A stretch of 60,389 bases of DNA, taken from the NCBI RefSeq assembly GCF_000756665.1, contig NZ_ARXV01000020.1:1-60389 (forward strand), written 5' to 3'. A program made the position numbers and the translations under genes. This DNA is from Alcanivorax nanhaiticus. GTDB lineage: Bacteria > Pseudomonadota > Gammaproteobacteria > Pseudomonadales > Alcanivoracaceae. This document shows, piece after piece, positions 60,379-60,389 of this stretch; position 1 is the stretch's first letter; the number at the start of each line of letters is the position of its first letter. The notes below the pieces were generated by a model, which saw only the letters and a list, made by a program, of their open reading frames with translations, had not been told where the DNA came from and made no database searches.

Positions 60379-60389
60379 ATGACGCCTTG
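60379..60389 (+). CDS. Possible start of a further gene (truncated by window)
   Basis: The window ends with an ATG at 60379 (codons for Met, Thr, Pro then incomplete), preceded by GGGAG at about eight bases. It would be a plus-strand gene 35 bp after the voltage-sensor-like gene. Nothing more can be said. Confidence 0.35.

Noticed and set aside
1..60389. CRISPR arrays, tRNA or rRNA genes, insertion sequences, prophage genes
   Set aside because: No regularly spaced repeats, cloverleaf sequences, transposase motifs or phage structural genes were seen on either strand.

Overview
The window is a stretch of gammaproteobacterial chromosome with no phage, plasmid, IS or rRNA signature. The gene order accD-folC-dedD-cvpA-purF-metZ on one side and trpF-truA-fimV-usg-asd-leuB-leuD-leuC-lysR on the other matches, from memory, the Pseudomonas aeruginosa PA3107-PA3122 block. 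The trpBA pair sits between trpF and accD, which is not its place in P. aeruginosa. Protein style and moderately high GC suggest a marine hydrocarbon-degrader type such as Alcanivorax or a relative. This is an inference; no marker gene for species assignment is present.

Layout. (1) 1-6004: a conserved hypothetical gene, an RlmI-like methyltransferase, the HtpX membrane protease, an NAD-kinase-like protein, a 64-residue PA1571-type protein, pdxB and a fructosamine-kinase-like gene. (2) 6177-15503: nine co-directional genes, most of them overlapping: a secreted protein, a large secreted repeat protein, a 982-residue repeat lipoprotein, a TPR lipoprotein, a small secreted protein, one ExbB/TolQ-like and two ExbD/TolR-like inner-membrane proteins, and a TonB-like protein with an AgmX/PglI-type C-terminus. 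They end at a strong terminator. This looks like a proton-driven trans-envelope machine related to the Myxococcus Agl-Glt apparatus and is the most interesting system here. (3) 15643-23542: hrpB, an unknown gene, a haem-oxygenase-fold diiron-type oxidase, and the TgpA-DUF58-MoxR cluster. (4) 23592-43018: an almost unbroken minus-strand run of housekeeping genes for methionine, purine, folate, fatty acid, tryptophan, lysine/threonine and leucine synthesis, plus truA and the polar landmark gene fimV. A LysR regulator diverges from leuC.

(5) 44132-50397: an MFS transporter, aroC, prmB, an unknown gene with an EVE-domain gene, and an ammonium transporter whose upstream region holds a well-formed sigma-54 promoter and an NtrC-like dyad. 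An unknown gene overlaps the amt stop codon. (6) 50573-55534: a dicarboxylate/glutamate symporter; a divergent pair (65-residue membrane protein and an SDR-fold protein that has lost its catalytic residues) sharing two 16-bp palindromes that resemble a TetR/DesT-type operator; then DUF2505, a response regulator with a degenerate GGDEF domain, and a lipase-like protein. (7) 55535-60389: about 600 bp of non-coding DNA with a REP-like element, a MaoC dehydratase, two alpha/beta hydrolases, exonuclease III, a voltage-sensor-like membrane protein without a visible pore, and the first codons of a further gene.

No tRNA, rRNA, CRISPR array, insertion sequence or origin was seen. Function calls rest on motifs and remembered family features; no database search was run.
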